From IMG/VR virus record IMGVR_UViG_3300042561_000572, positions 1 to 64,000 of that record: a stretch of DNA of 64,000 bases; one strand, given 5' to 3'. The DNA comes from a virus. The notes under the pieces were generated by a model. That model was given only the letters and a program-made list of their open reading frames with translations, ran no database searches and was not told the DNA's origin. Positions 1 through 7,463 of the stretch are shown here, one piece after another (position 1 is the stretch's first letter; each line of letters begins with the position of its first letter). The position numbers were made by a program, and so were the translations under genes.

Positions 1-60
1 TTAAATTAAATTAAATTAAATTAAATTAAATTAAATTAAATTAAATTAAATTATTAAAAG
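1..60. repeat. TTAAA pentamer tandem array
   Basis: About ten uninterrupted copies of a TTAAA pentamer open the window and decay at about position 52. It is not coding. It could be an intergenic microsatellite like others in this window, or sequence near a genome end; the window edge prevents a choice. Confidence 0.9.
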
Positions 61-476
61 TAATTATATTATTTATAAATAGTAATAAATAAAGACCTTA
101 ACATTACTCCTAAATAAAGATTGAAATGGAGTATGACAGATAGATTATTATTATTATTAATAGTATATATAGTTAATAATAATATTAATAAGAACTTATA
201 ACAACAATTAAATACAACATTAAAGAGTTTATAGAATATATAGACTAGTTTTACAATGTTTATAAAGCAGTTATATAGAATTATATAGCTGATTTTGCAG
301 TATATATTTAAATAAAAGACATATACCCCCAAAAAAGAGGAAAGAGTACTAACCTCCAAGTATTACTGTGTTATAACAATATATAGGGGAGATAAGTTAA
401 GTTATAAGTGTGTTTATATACTTATATATAAAGCCTGTCTAGGGCCAAAATAAAGGGTAATGTGTTGATGTTTTTA

Positions 477-660
477 ATACTGTCCTGTCCTGTTTAAATT
501 AAAAATTTAAAGTTAAGTTAAGTTATAAGTTATAAGTTAAGTTATAAGTTATAAGTTATAAGTTATAAGTTATAAGTTAAGTTATGTCCTGTCCTGTCCT
601 GTCTAAGTTAAAAATTTAAAGTTAAGTTATAAGGTATTATTTATCCTGTCTAAGTTAAAA
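477..660. repeat. Compound heptamer (TTATAAG) and CCTGT repeat block
   Basis: TTATAAG-type units alternate with TTAAG units from about 515 to 585, and clusters of CCTGT stand at 481-493 and 586-604. A longer block (CCTGTC followed by an AAATTTAAAGTTAAGTT-like string) recurs near 483-515, 590-625 and, shortened, 645-660. No gene is seen in 360-712. Confidence 0.85.
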
Positions 661-688
661 AATAATAGTTTAACAATAAACTATTATT
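661..688 (-). terminator. Hairpin after the membrane protein gene
   Basis: Arms 661-671 and 678-688 pair perfectly (11 bp, six-base loop). On the minus strand the stem is followed by a run of T, as expected for an intrinsic terminator of the gene ending at 713. Confidence 0.6.
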
Positions 689-712
689 TTATTTTATTTT
701 ATTTTATTTTAT

Positions 713-1666
713 TTAAAATAGTAAGTTAGTACTAAAGAAGAGACTAGTAACAACTTTAACTCTAACAAACATAAACAGTCCAATTATAATTACAAGTTTA
801 GTTATAAGCATATAATCAATTAAGCTATAAGAAGCTATTAAAGTACCAACTACAAGGCCCAATTCTAAATTAGTTACATCTTTGATGTTATTAGTATATA
901 CAGGAGGCCATACTTTATCACCTTCATCTATATACTTTAAGTCCTCATTATAGAAATATGTGATTGTAATTATGGCTATAAATATAATTGCAGACATCCA
1001 ATTAGTAACAATCACAGTAGTAGTACCTCTAACACTATCATTAAAGAGTAAGTTTATAATACATAAGATATCAGCTAAACCATCCATCATATCTTTATTA
1101 TTACTAATAACATCTGATGGTGGACTTATAAATGCTGCCTCTAAAAAACCACCAACTACAGTAGTTAATATACCTTTATTATCATAACTTTCTTTACTAA
1201 CTTTAAACTTATTAGTAGTTAGTTTTAACACTCTACTACTAACATAGGAACATAGAATATTACCACTTATTATAAATGATATTGGATTTTCCATATCTTT
1301 ACATAAGTAACATATTATTATTCCTATAACAACACTAATTGGCCCATCTTGTTTGTAATTAAATGCATATACAGTGATAGTTATGACTAAACTAAAGACT
1401 ATAACTGGAGCACCAATCATCTTCATTATAAACATTATTGGTAGTAATGCTGGTATGAATATAAAACATATATAATAGTCTTTATTCTTTACTCTATTAA
1501 GACTATATAACACTAATGATAAGATTGGTGCCAATGGTAATAATACTAAAGTTGTCATACTACTTAACTTATTTAATTCTTTATAACAATACTTATTTAT
1601 AACAAAACCAAGTATTATTTGACTCATTATAAATGAGTAGGATAGAAATGGATTATTACTAAACAT
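713..1666 (-). CDS. Multi-pass membrane protein, function unknown
   Basis: A 317-residue protein not recognised as a known family. About nine hydrophobic segments are visible, including stretches near residues 15-25, 38-55, 65-85, 88-105, 110-122, 130-145, 220-240, 270-290 and 290-310, so it should be an integral inner-membrane protein. The middle part (about 150-210) is soluble and contains a GGFLEAAFISPP segment. It is followed by a T-tailed hairpin at 661-688. The next gene upstream starts at 2167 on the same strand, and its N-terminus is also hydrophobic, so both products may act at the envelope. No catalytic motif is visible. Confidence 0.75.
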   Translation of the reverse strand: MFSNNPFLSYSFIMSQIILGFVINKYCYKELNKLSSMTTLVLLPLAPILSLVLYSLNRVKNKDYYICFIFIPALLPIMFIMKMIGAPVIVFSLVITITVYAFNYKQDGPISVVIGIIICYLCKDMENPISFIISGNILCSYVSSRVLKLTTNKFKVSKESYDNKGILTTVVGGFLEAAFISPPSDVISNNKDMMDGLADILCIINLLFNDSVRGTTTVIVTNWMSAIIFIAIITITYFYNEDLKYIDEGDKVWPPVYTNNIKDVTNLELGLVVGTLIASYSLIDYMLITKLVIIIGLFMFVRVKVVTSLFFSTNLLF

Positions 1667-1699
1667 GTAATAGTTTTATACCTATTATTAATTATTTAT

Positions 1700-2167
1700 T
1701 TATCTAACAGCAACCCAATCACCAACAGAAACATTATTACCACCAACAACATCACCATTACTTAGTATTGCCAATCTAGTTCCAGCTCTAACTTTAATAT
1801 CAACTACTTGCAACATAGTATTACTACTAATTTCAGTTGCAGTATAAATAGTAATATTACTATTATCAAGTTTAAACTTATCACTATTATAAGACCAACC
1901 AACCTTTAATCTCTTATCATCACTAGTATAACAAGGGCCAACATATTGACCTTGTATTGGTTGTTCTATAATAAACTTACAATAATCAAAACCACTATTA
2001 CTTCTACCCATATCAACCACTTTAATAGTAGTTGAAGTATCTCTTATAACACCTTTACTTTCTCTAGTTAATATAGATTTACTAGGTTGATTAAGTAAAG
2101 GGGCAAGTATAATAGAAGTAATACATAAAAAGGGGATAAGAGGTGATACTTGTTTCTTATTACTCAT
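1700..2167 (-). CDS. Small exported or membrane-anchored protein
   Basis: A 155-residue protein beginning with a short polar stretch and a hydrophobic run (about residues 9-24, rich in I, L, A), which suggests a signal peptide or signal anchor. The rest is rich in beta-forming residues and ends in a G-rich segment (residues 135-155, GDVVGGNNVSVGDWVAVR) resembling a small beta-barrel. Only 33 bases separate it from the multi-pass membrane gene downstream, so the two probably share a transcript. No family was recognised. Confidence 0.7.
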   Translation of the reverse strand: MSNKKQVSPLIPFLCITSIILAPLLNQPSKSILTRESKGVIRDTSTTIKVVDMGRSNSGFDYCKFIIEQPIQGQYVGPCYTSDDKRLKVGWSYNSDKFKLDNSNITIYTATEISSNTMLQVVDIKVRAGTRLAILSNGDVVGGNNVSVGDWVAVR

Positions 2168-2204
2168 TATATTAATAAACTCTATTATGTTCTACATCTT
2201 TTAT

Positions 2205-2274
2205 AGCCCTATCTGGTACTGACCCAGAATAAACCCCTTATAAGGAGGCGGCTCTGCCATTGAGCTATAGGGCC
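2205..2274 (-). tRNA. tRNA-Ile (anticodon UAU)
   Basis: The minus strand folds as a 70-nt cloverleaf: acceptor GGCCCTA with TAGGGCT, D stem GCTC/GAGC with a GG-containing loop, anticodon stem GCCTC/GGGGT around loop CTTATAA, and T stem TCTGG/CCAGA. Position 33 is T and the anticodon is TAT, which reads AUA, a very common codon in this genome. The T loop (GTCAGTA) departs from the usual TTCRA pattern. Confidence 0.8.
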
Positions 2275-2320
2275 TTATATGTTATAACAATATTTATTAT
2301 ATATAACATATATGTTAGTT

Positions 2321-2396
2321 ATTGTATATAACTAGTAATACATTACATTAGCACTTAATAAAAAGAGCCAAATACTTCTTACTAGTTATATACAGT
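2321..2396. repeat. Inverted repeat, 15-bp arms
   Basis: Arms 2324-2338 and 2379-2393 are perfect complements with a 40-base spacer. The element lies between the tRNA-Ile gene and the larger palindrome at 2463-2584 and could form a hairpin in either strand. Confidence 0.8.
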
Positions 2397-2462
2397 TGTT
2401 ATAGGCTTGTTATTACACACTAATTAAGGATTGCTACTTTAAAGCATACCACCTATAAAGGG

Positions 2463-2584
2463 TTATATAACTATATGTAACACTTGTATTAACTCTAATG
2501 TAACTATTAATAATTAAAGGTTTAAACCTTATTAATTCAATAGTTACATTAGAGTTAATATAAGTGTTACATATAGTTATATAA
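2463..2584. repeat. 122-bp near-perfect palindrome
   Basis: The two halves are inverted copies about a centre at 2523/2524. The outer 44 bp pair with a single G-T mismatch and the core is a 14-bp AAGGTTTAAACCTT palindrome; only about eight central bases per arm do not match. It sits between a tRNA and a very small gene. It may be a strong terminator, a cruciform, or a replication or recombination site. Confidence 0.9.
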
Positions 2585-2589
2585 AGTCA

Positions 2590-2715
2590 TCACATCTTAC
2601 TAATCCAACTACCAACAACACATAATAATTGTATAGCTATACTTCTATCAAAAGGCCCAGCTATAATAACTTCTTGTGATAATAAATCATCACACCAATC
2701 CATTACATAATACAT
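2590..2715 (-). CDS. Very small protein (41 aa), unknown
   Basis: ATG at 2715 gives a 41-residue protein ending with TGA at 2590; an internal ATG four codons later is an alternative start. The sequence begins MYYVMDWCDDLLSQE and continues with a hydrophobic second half. It lies 19 bases after the HNH gene on the same strand and directly before the large palindrome. No family was recognised; its length and position make it plausible but not certain. Confidence 0.45.
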   Translation of the reverse strand: MYYVMDWCDDLLSQEVIIAGPFDRSIAIQLLCVVGSWISKM

Positions 2716-2734
2716 AAGTTTATATCTTTATTAA

Positions 2735-3361
2735 TTAAAAGTTATTTAGATTCATAGACAGATCATAAGACCAATTCCAATATTTATTAAATACTTTCTT
2801 TAACTCTTGTTTAGCCATTTTAACAATATTAAAGTCAGTAACAAAGCTAATAGCTTCTAGAAAGATGGTCCAAGTTTTCTTATCATTCAGCTTAGCAATG
2901 AAACTAATAGTAAGACTAATGATGTTAGCTAAAAACCTATTATGACCAAAGACTTTTTTACCTCTCTTATTAAAAGGAGTAGCAATTCTTTTATTAGAAG
3001 GCTTTTCATAGAATGGAGTCTTAGAAGCCATGCTAACAACTTGATGATCAGCACAACTAAGATAGACTAGATTATCTGGTTCATTTGACATTGGGTTATT
3101 ATTAATATGATGTACTTCAATCTCACCATACTTAGCAGTAAAACCATTAGCAAGGGCTTTATATCCATAACTACAAAAGGCTACAACTTGATGGACCCCA
3201 ACAACCCAACCAGAATTAGTACAATGAAAATCAAAGAAGCCATTAGTATTTAAAAAGCTAAACAAGGCCTCTTTATTCTTCTTATAACATACAAGGTAGC
3301 CATCAACAGTTTGATGAGGCACACCAATTAATTCTTTTAAATCTTTTAATTCAATTAACAT
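2735..3361 (-). CDS. HNH homing-type endonuclease
   Basis: The likely start is the ATG at 3361 (MLIELKDL), preceded by an AAAGGGAA ribosome site; an upstream in-frame start would add a hydrophobic tail without a ribosome site. The 208-residue product has an HNH core at about residues 80-106: paired histidines at 84-85, an NNNP turn, Asn97-Leu98, and Asp105-His106, matching the V-H-H-I-(D/N)-x-N...N-N-L...H pattern of phage HNH homing enzymes. The C-terminal half is basic. It probably nicks DNA and moves itself. Upstream lies a structured non-coding stretch (3362-3863), so an intron-borne origin should be considered. Confidence 0.75.
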   Translation of the reverse strand: MLIELKDLKELIGVPHQTVDGYLVCYKKNKEALFSFLNTNGFFDFHCTNSGWVVGVHQVVAFCSYGYKALANGFTAKYGEIEVHHINNNPMSNEPDNLVYLSCADHQVVSMASKTPFYEKPSNKRIATPFNKRGKKVFGHNRFLANIISLTISFIAKLNDKKTWTIFLEAISFVTDFNIVKMAKQELKKVFNKYWNWSYDLSMNLNNF

Positions 3362-3536
3362 AATAATTCCCTTTTGATTAGAGTAAATAATAATAAATAA
3401 AAACAGCAAAGCTAGGCTTCCTTACAAAACCTAGTGTGTTCTAGTTACCAACTAGACTCTTCCCAACATAAAAATAATAACTAGGTGTTTTAAGTCTAAT
3501 TATTATTTTTAATATTGAGTCAAAAGGGGCGTTAAT

Positions 3537-3640
3537 GCTAGAGCTCACTCTAGTCAGGCATAGGGTAAAAACTCATTTATAATCCCTATTTAGGTTCAAG
3601 GTCTTACACTAAAATGCCTATCCTCCTGTGGAGTGCCAAC
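3537..3640. other. Structured non-coding stretch, possible RNA
   Basis: Several nested pairings fall within 100 bases: a CTAGAG/CTCTAG hairpin near 3537-3552, an outer AGGCAT/ATGCCT stem (about 3556 with 3619) enclosing an AGGG/CCCT stem and a TTTAG/CTAAA stem, then a CTCC/GGAG hairpin. This is compatible with a three-way junction. Further downstream, 3729-3742 and 3777-3790 form a 14-bp inverted repeat. No reading frame is present between 3362 and 3863. Confidence 0.4.
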
Positions 3641-3863
3641 TACCAATTACACTGTTGCAGCTTATTTACAACCTAAGTTATATCATCTACTTCAATCAAT
3701 GGACAAATCCGCTATACCTCTTTAACACATAGAGTTAATTAAATAATCTCACTACCTCTTCAGGGGGAAACATTTACTTAATTAACTCTATATATACTAT
3801 AGCAGACATTTAACACAAATGACAACTTATTTAATATTGTTACATTTGTGATATTTATATTAA

Positions 3864-3938
3864 CCCCTCAACTTGGGTATGATCCAAGAAGTCTTTCCTT
3901 TAGAAGAGGAAGATTTTATCCAGTTAAACTATTGAGGG
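3864..3938 (-). tRNA. tRNA-Arg (anticodon UCU)
   Basis: The minus strand folds into a full cloverleaf: acceptor CCCTCAA/TTGAGGG (7 bp), D arm with AACTGGATA loop, anticodon stem TTCCT/AGGAA (5 bp, perfect) with loop CTTCTAA, and T stem CTTGG/CCAAG. The anticodon TCT reads AGA, the preferred Arg codon in the neighbouring genes. Confidence 0.88.
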
Positions 3939-4022
3939 AAATAAGGTAATCTATTTAAGATTATAGGGTAAATATACACATTGTATAAAGCTATTTATAT
4001 AGCATAGCTCTCTAATTAAGTA

Positions 4023-4211
4023 TTAACTATAAGCCTTTTTAAACTTATTGTCAACTCTCTCTTTAGAGTCTTGTAAGTCCTGTTGAATCTCCATCTTAAA
4101 CTCCTTATAAGAGTTAAGTTCACTATCAATATGAGCTAGAACAATCCTTGCTTGTTGTTCCAGATAGTCATTATCAACAACAACACCATTAACTTTAAGA
4201 ATAGAAGACAT
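4023..4211 (-). CDS. Small helical protein, unknown
   Basis: A 62-residue protein, mostly helical and charged from residue 15 onward with heptad-like spacing, consistent with a short coiled coil. The ATG at 4211 follows a GAGAGAGA ribosome site by about eight bases. It lies between the tRNA-Arg and tRNA-Leu genes on the same strand. No family was recognised. Confidence 0.7.
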   Translation of the reverse strand: MSSILKVNGVVVDNDYLEQQARIVLAHIDSELNSYKEFKMEIQQDLQDSKERVDNKFKKAYS

Positions 4212-4379
4212 ATGTTTCTCTCTCTCTTTACAATATAAATAAAATAAACTAAAAAAGGTAATTGGCGGCTTACAAATGTTCTCAAGTCACAACCAACAAG
4301 ACTCAACAATTATACCTTTATTAAAACTTATATATTAGCCGCCACTAATAGTTTTAATAGAATATAAAAGAGAGTCAAT

Positions 4380-4452
4380 AATGCTAGTGGGATTCGGACC
4401 CACACTGTACAGATTTTAAGTCTGTTGCCTCCTACCGTTGGGCTATAGCATC
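4380..4452 (-). tRNA. tRNA-Leu (anticodon UAA)
   Basis: The 73-nt minus-strand cloverleaf has acceptor GATGCTA/TAGCATT, anticodon stem ACAGA/TCTGT with loop CTTAAAA, and T stem GTGGG/CCCAC with loop TCCGAAT. The anticodon TAA reads UUA, abundant here. The variable region is only five bases, whereas cellular bacterial tRNA-Leu usually has a long arm; short-armed UAA tRNAs occur in phages. Confidence 0.85.
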
Positions 4453-4611
4453 AAAATAAATATATATTACACATATAACAAGTTAAGTGAACTCTCACAA
4501 ACTCTTAACTTATTATAATGTGTAACATATATAAGAGATAACCCTAACATCAGGGCATTACATCCCTTTTAACTATATAGTATTTACTACTATACAGTTA
4601 GAAGAGGTGTT

Positions 4612-4908
4612 TTAAATAAATGCATAATTACTTGCTAAGAGGGCCTCATCACCAGTTACAACCCAATGCATAGCATCAGCTAATAACTCAGGTGTAATAG
4701 CATATTCATCAAGTACAGTCCTTTCATTTGGCTCACCAACATTATCAATTAATAACAAGTAGGTTCTTGTATAATCAGCACCAACTGCTTGTAAATTATT
4801 ATCACCAGCTAGTGACAACAATCTATTATCAACTTTAACCTGTAAAGGATGGGCATTAAAAGGAATACAACTATATTTAAACTCTACATCGCTAATTAGA
4901 TTACTCAT
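4612..4908 (-). CDS. Small protein, unknown
   Basis: A 98-residue acidic protein beginning MSNLISDVEF at the ATG at 4908. A longer in-frame start at 4965 would overlap the upstream gene by 53 bases; the ATG at 4908 sits four bases past that gene's stop and is the better choice. The two genes look like a translationally coupled pair. An inverted repeat with 12-bp inner arms lies downstream at about 4468-4533, before the tRNA-Leu. No family was recognised. Confidence 0.7.
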   Translation of the reverse strand: MSNLISDVEFKYSCIPFNAHPLQVKVDNRLLSLAGDNNLQAVGADYTRTYLLLIDNVGEPNERTVLDEYAITPELLADAMHWVVTGDEALLASNYAFI

Positions 4909-4912
4909 TGTT

Positions 4913-5173
4913 TTAAGGTCCGTTATAATAAATAACTTGAGCTTCCTCATTATCTTTAAGTTCAAATACTTTAGCTAAATTAATAGCTTTAACAAATGTA
5001 TCTATAGCGTAATCCATAAGAAATGAATCATCACAAAAAGTAGAAGTTGATAGATTAATTAAATGTCTACTTAAGACATTTAAACAACTTTCATTAGATT
5101 CTGCAATTACAGTTGCAATAATAGGAATCTCAAGGCCTAATTTTGTTCTATAGTTAATACAATATAATTTCAT
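4913..5173 (-). CDS. Small protein, unknown
   Basis: An 86-residue protein with a central hydrophobic/helical segment and a YYNGP C-terminus. The ATG at 5173 stands between the tRNA-like gene at 5203-5295 and the coupled gene beginning at 4908. No motif or family was recognised; the call rests on frame length and clean spacing. Confidence 0.7.
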   Translation of the reverse strand: MKLYCINYRTKLGLEIPIIATVIAESNESCLNVLSRHLINLSTSTFCDDSFLMDYAIDTFVKAINLAKVFELKDNEEAQVIYYNGP

Positions 5174-5202
5174 TGTTATACCAATATAGTTTTATTTGAA
5201 AT

Positions 5203-5295
5203 AGCCCCACTCAGAGTTGAACTGAGATTGCTCCCTAATCTGGGGACACATATGCTGCGTATAAAGCAGGTGTTTTACCATTAAACTATAGGGCC
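5203..5295 (-). tRNA. tRNA-like gene with long variable arm, anticodon loop TTTATAC
   Basis: The 93-nt minus-strand fold has acceptor GGCCCTA/TGGGGCT, a D arm with an AATGGTA loop, anticodon stem CTGC/GCAG with loop TTTATAC (TAT if numbered normally), a long variable region holding a TCCC/GGGA stem, and T stem CTCAG/CTGAG with loop TTCAACT. A long variable arm normally marks Leu, Ser or Tyr tRNAs, so it conflicts with an Ile-type UAU anticodon. Amino acid identity is uncertain. Confidence 0.6.
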
Positions 5296-5354
5296 ATGTT
5301 ATCTACTTTTATTATAAGGTGTAGATAAAACCTTTTCTTTTAAACAAACATTAT

Positions 5355-5696
5355 TTAGTTTTTTTGTTCCAAGTTATAACAATATTCTATAAGATATCTA
5401 AAATCTTCAGTTGATTGTTTAATAGTATTAATAGTAGTTTCTTTACCTTTATCAGCTATCATCAAATCAATTGCTGCTTTGATAATCTCATCTGTTATTT
5501 TGACAATCTCGGTACCTTCTCCGTCAACTATCCACTTCCTCATATATGTTGGAAGTGTTTTAAGATATACACTTTCCTCTTGTAATGATGCAGATAAAGA
5601 CTTATTACCTTTATAATAAAGAGCCTTCCATCTGCACCAAGATAGTAGATTCATTTGTATAACATTATTATCATTTTGACTATTATTGCTTGTCAT
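5355..5696 (-). CDS. Small protein, unknown
   Basis: A 113-residue protein with a polar N-terminus (rich in Asn, Gln) and a helical remainder. The ATG at 5696 follows an AAGAAC stretch rather than a strong ribosome site. It is the first of three well-separated single genes between the tRNA at 5203 and the divergent promoter region at 7140. No family was recognised. Confidence 0.7.
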   Translation of the reverse strand: MTSNNSQNDNNVIQMNLLSWCRWKALYYKGNKSLSASLQEESVYLKTLPTYMRKWIVDGEGTEIVKITDEIIKAAIDLMIADKGKETTINTIKQSTEDFRYLIEYCYNLEQKN

Positions 5697-5792
5697 TTGT
5701 TCTTGTTTGTATAAGTGTTTATAACTTAAAATACAAACTTAAAGACACAACTTATTTCAAATGTTTATAATACACAAATGAATCTCAACTTA

Positions 5793-6347
5793 TTAACCAA
5801 AGAAGTTCTTAGCAACTGCTTTAGCGTTGGCAGCAGTAGTAGCAAGCCAAGTATCAGTACCACCTTTAGTAGTAACTGCAACATTACCAGTATTGCCAAG
5901 ATTAATATTCTTAGCAAGTCTAGCTTGTTCCCTTGTCAACTTCTTATTAGCTTCAGGGAAAGCCATAACAGATGAGTTGAGACCAGTAGATTCCATCAAA
6001 GCAATAGCAGTTTGTTCAGGCAACCATTGATAGTTAGAACCATTACTCAACTTAAAGTAGTAGCCCAAGTCTTGAGCCTTGCTACCATCAATGACAGCAC
6101 CAGCTTGAAACTCTTGCAACAAAGCTTCATCTTGACCATAAGGGGCAAAGATTTGAATGGTGCCAACACTTTCATCTTGAATGGCTGACTCAAGGATTAC
6201 CTTAGCCCTTTTACCATCAGTGGTTCTACCATGTGAGATGGTGAATACACTTGTAGGAAATGTATAAACATTCAAGGTGCCAGTTGCATTAGCAGCATTA
6301 CCAAGAGCAGAAGAAACAATAGAAGCAGACTTAGTTAGCTTAGACAT
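5793..6347 (-). CDS. Hypothetical protein, 184 aa, Ala/Thr-rich
   Basis: The ATG at 6347 is preceded by a GGAAAC ribosome-like site and opens MSKLTKSASI. The product is rich in Ala, Thr and Gly with no visible signal peptide or catalytic motif, and it is noticeably less AT-rich in composition than the adjacent spacers. The same opening style (a short M-x-K-L-T-K-S-A-S run) recurs in the 430-residue protein at 18930-20222, which starts MAFLTKSASS. This may hint at a shared N-terminal signal or a family of abundant early proteins. Confidence 0.75.
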   Translation of the reverse strand: MSKLTKSASIVSSALGNAANATGTLNVYTFPTSVFTISHGRTTDGKRAKVILESAIQDESVGTIQIFAPYGQDEALLQEFQAGAVIDGSKAQDLGYYFKLSNGSNYQWLPEQTAIALMESTGLNSSVMAFPEANKKLTREQARLAKNINLGNTGNVAVTTKGGTDTWLATTAANAKAVAKNFFG

Positions 6348-6511
6348 GATTTTAGTTTCCAGATTAATTAGATAATTTGTTAGTTAGATGTATCATCTTA
6401 TTCAGACAATAGCTGCAAATTAGAGTGCAGCAGGTGATGTTGTTAGTAGTATACCAACAACAATCATTGCAACAATCTACAATTTATTCATCATTAAAAG
6501 AAGTGTTTTAG

Positions 6512-6817
6512 TTAAATTAAAGTAACTTCTCCCTTGTTACAGGGCAGTATTAACTGATTAATTTTAGAATATAATTCCTCTTTATTCTTTTTATAAAGTA
6601 GATTGTTATGTGATCCTGGAGGACCATCATTTCTAATAAAAGAATAATTTTTAATCATATAATCTAATATAGATTGTACAGCTTCATCTTCATTAGTAGC
6701 TTGAGTAATAAGAATATTCTCATTTGTAATAGCTACTTCTAAACCATACATCTTATTACCAACTACAATATAGATACTAGTATTTGGTGTAGTATTTGAA
6801 GATTGTAAAATAGTCAT
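6512..6817 (-). CDS. Small protein, unknown
   Basis: A 101-residue product starting MTILQSSNTT at 6817, with a GGAG site nine bases upstream. An upstream in-frame TTG would add five residues but would overlap that ribosome site. The central segment contains a VVGNKMYGLEV strand-like region and the C-terminus is basic. No family was recognised. It is the last minus-strand gene before the purine tract and divergent promoter region. Confidence 0.7.
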   Translation of the reverse strand: MTILQSSNTTPNTSIYIVVGNKMYGLEVAITNENILITQATNEDEAVQSILDYMIKNYSFIRNDGPPGSHNNLLYKKNKEELYSKINQLILPCNKGEVTLI

Positions 6818-6964
6818 TGTTTTATTCTCCAATTTAATGATTTTAGATTTATTTTAGCTATGTTTAGAAATGTTAAGGGGCATAATAAAACCTAATTAAT
6901 TTCTAATTAAGAGTTAAATTAATTTCTTATTGGTACTGGAGCGCTAGCGGAGTAATTCTCTCAA

Positions 6965-7034
6965 AGTAGGAAAGGGTTAGGAAGGAGGCAGGTGGTAGAA
7001 GGGAGGAAGGAGGAAAGACAAGGAGAGAAGAGTA
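6965..7034 (+). other. Purine-rich, G-rich tract upstream of the polymerase operon
   Basis: About 70 bases are almost entirely A and G, with ten or more GG or GGG runs, in a genome where G runs are rare. The strand asymmetry is extreme. It lies between minus-strand genes and the + strand polymerase operon, where an origin or regulatory region would be expected. It could form triplex or G-quadruplex-like DNA. An open frame on the minus strand here is probably not a gene. Confidence 0.6.
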
Positions 7035-7198
7035 GTATAGGTGACTATTCACAAAGGCTACAACCCTTTCACCATATACATTACAAGGCCAAAACAAGGT
7101 GATCAAATACCCGACAAATTTCATACTTGTTACAACCAATTTAATTAGTAATAACTAGTGATATGTAGATACATTATGTGCACATATATATAAATGTA

Positions 7199-7227
7199 TT
7201 GACATATATTTAAATGTGAGGTAATAT
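7199..7227 (+). promoter_or_regulatory. Sigma70-type promoter for the polymerase operon
   Basis: A perfect TTGACA (-35) at 7199-7204 is followed after exactly 17 bases by TAATAT (-10) at 7222-7227, 32 bases before the ATG at 7259. A CAGGAAATACA ribosome site precedes that ATG. This is the clearest host-type promoter in the window and suggests early transcription by the host polymerase. Confidence 0.72.
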
Positions 7228-7258
7228 AAAAAGTATAAATAAGATTTCAGGAAATACA

Positions 7259-7462
7259 ATGGTTAAGCTAGAGATAAATGATTCATACTGCCATTTTAGA
7301 GCGCCTAGAGAGTTATTAGAAGTACTTAAGGCAACAGGTGCTCCAAATACATATGCAAGAGAAGTATTAATGAAACACTTCAAATTAGATATAGAAGCTA
7401 TTAAAGCAACTAGAAGACAAGAAATGATTGAGCAGCTACAACAACTACAAGAAGCTAACTAA
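7259..7462 (+). CDS. Small protein leading the polymerase operon
   Basis: A 67-residue, mostly helical protein. The C-terminal third is Glu/Gln-rich (ending EMIEQLQQLQEAN) and may be a short coiled coil. The first half (PRELLEVLKATGAPNTYARE) could be a small DNA-binding fold, but no family was recognised. It starts 32 bases after a sigma70-type -10 box and its stop overlaps the leader of the polymerase-like gene, whose ATG is one base further on, so the two should be translationally coupled. A role as copy-number or expression regulator of the next gene is inference from position. Confidence 0.7.
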   Translation: MVKLEINDSYCHFRAPRELLEVLKATGAPNTYAREVLMKHFKLDIEAIKATRRQEMIEQLQQLQEAN

Positions 7463-7463
7463 T

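Noticed and set aside
69-359. 96-residue minus-strand open frame
   Set aside because: It is made almost wholly of Tyr, Ile, Asn, Leu, Phe codons from an AT-rich repeat region, without a ribosome site or protein-like composition.
3537-3640. A tRNA on the + strand (GGTTCAAGG-like loop near 3592)
   Set aside because: The flanking bases do not form a T stem, and no acceptor or anticodon arm fits; described as an unassigned structured stretch.
6927-7139. 70-residue minus-strand open frame
   Set aside because: It reads the complement of the purine tract (Ser/Pro/Leu runs) and overlaps the putative regulatory region; no ribosome site.
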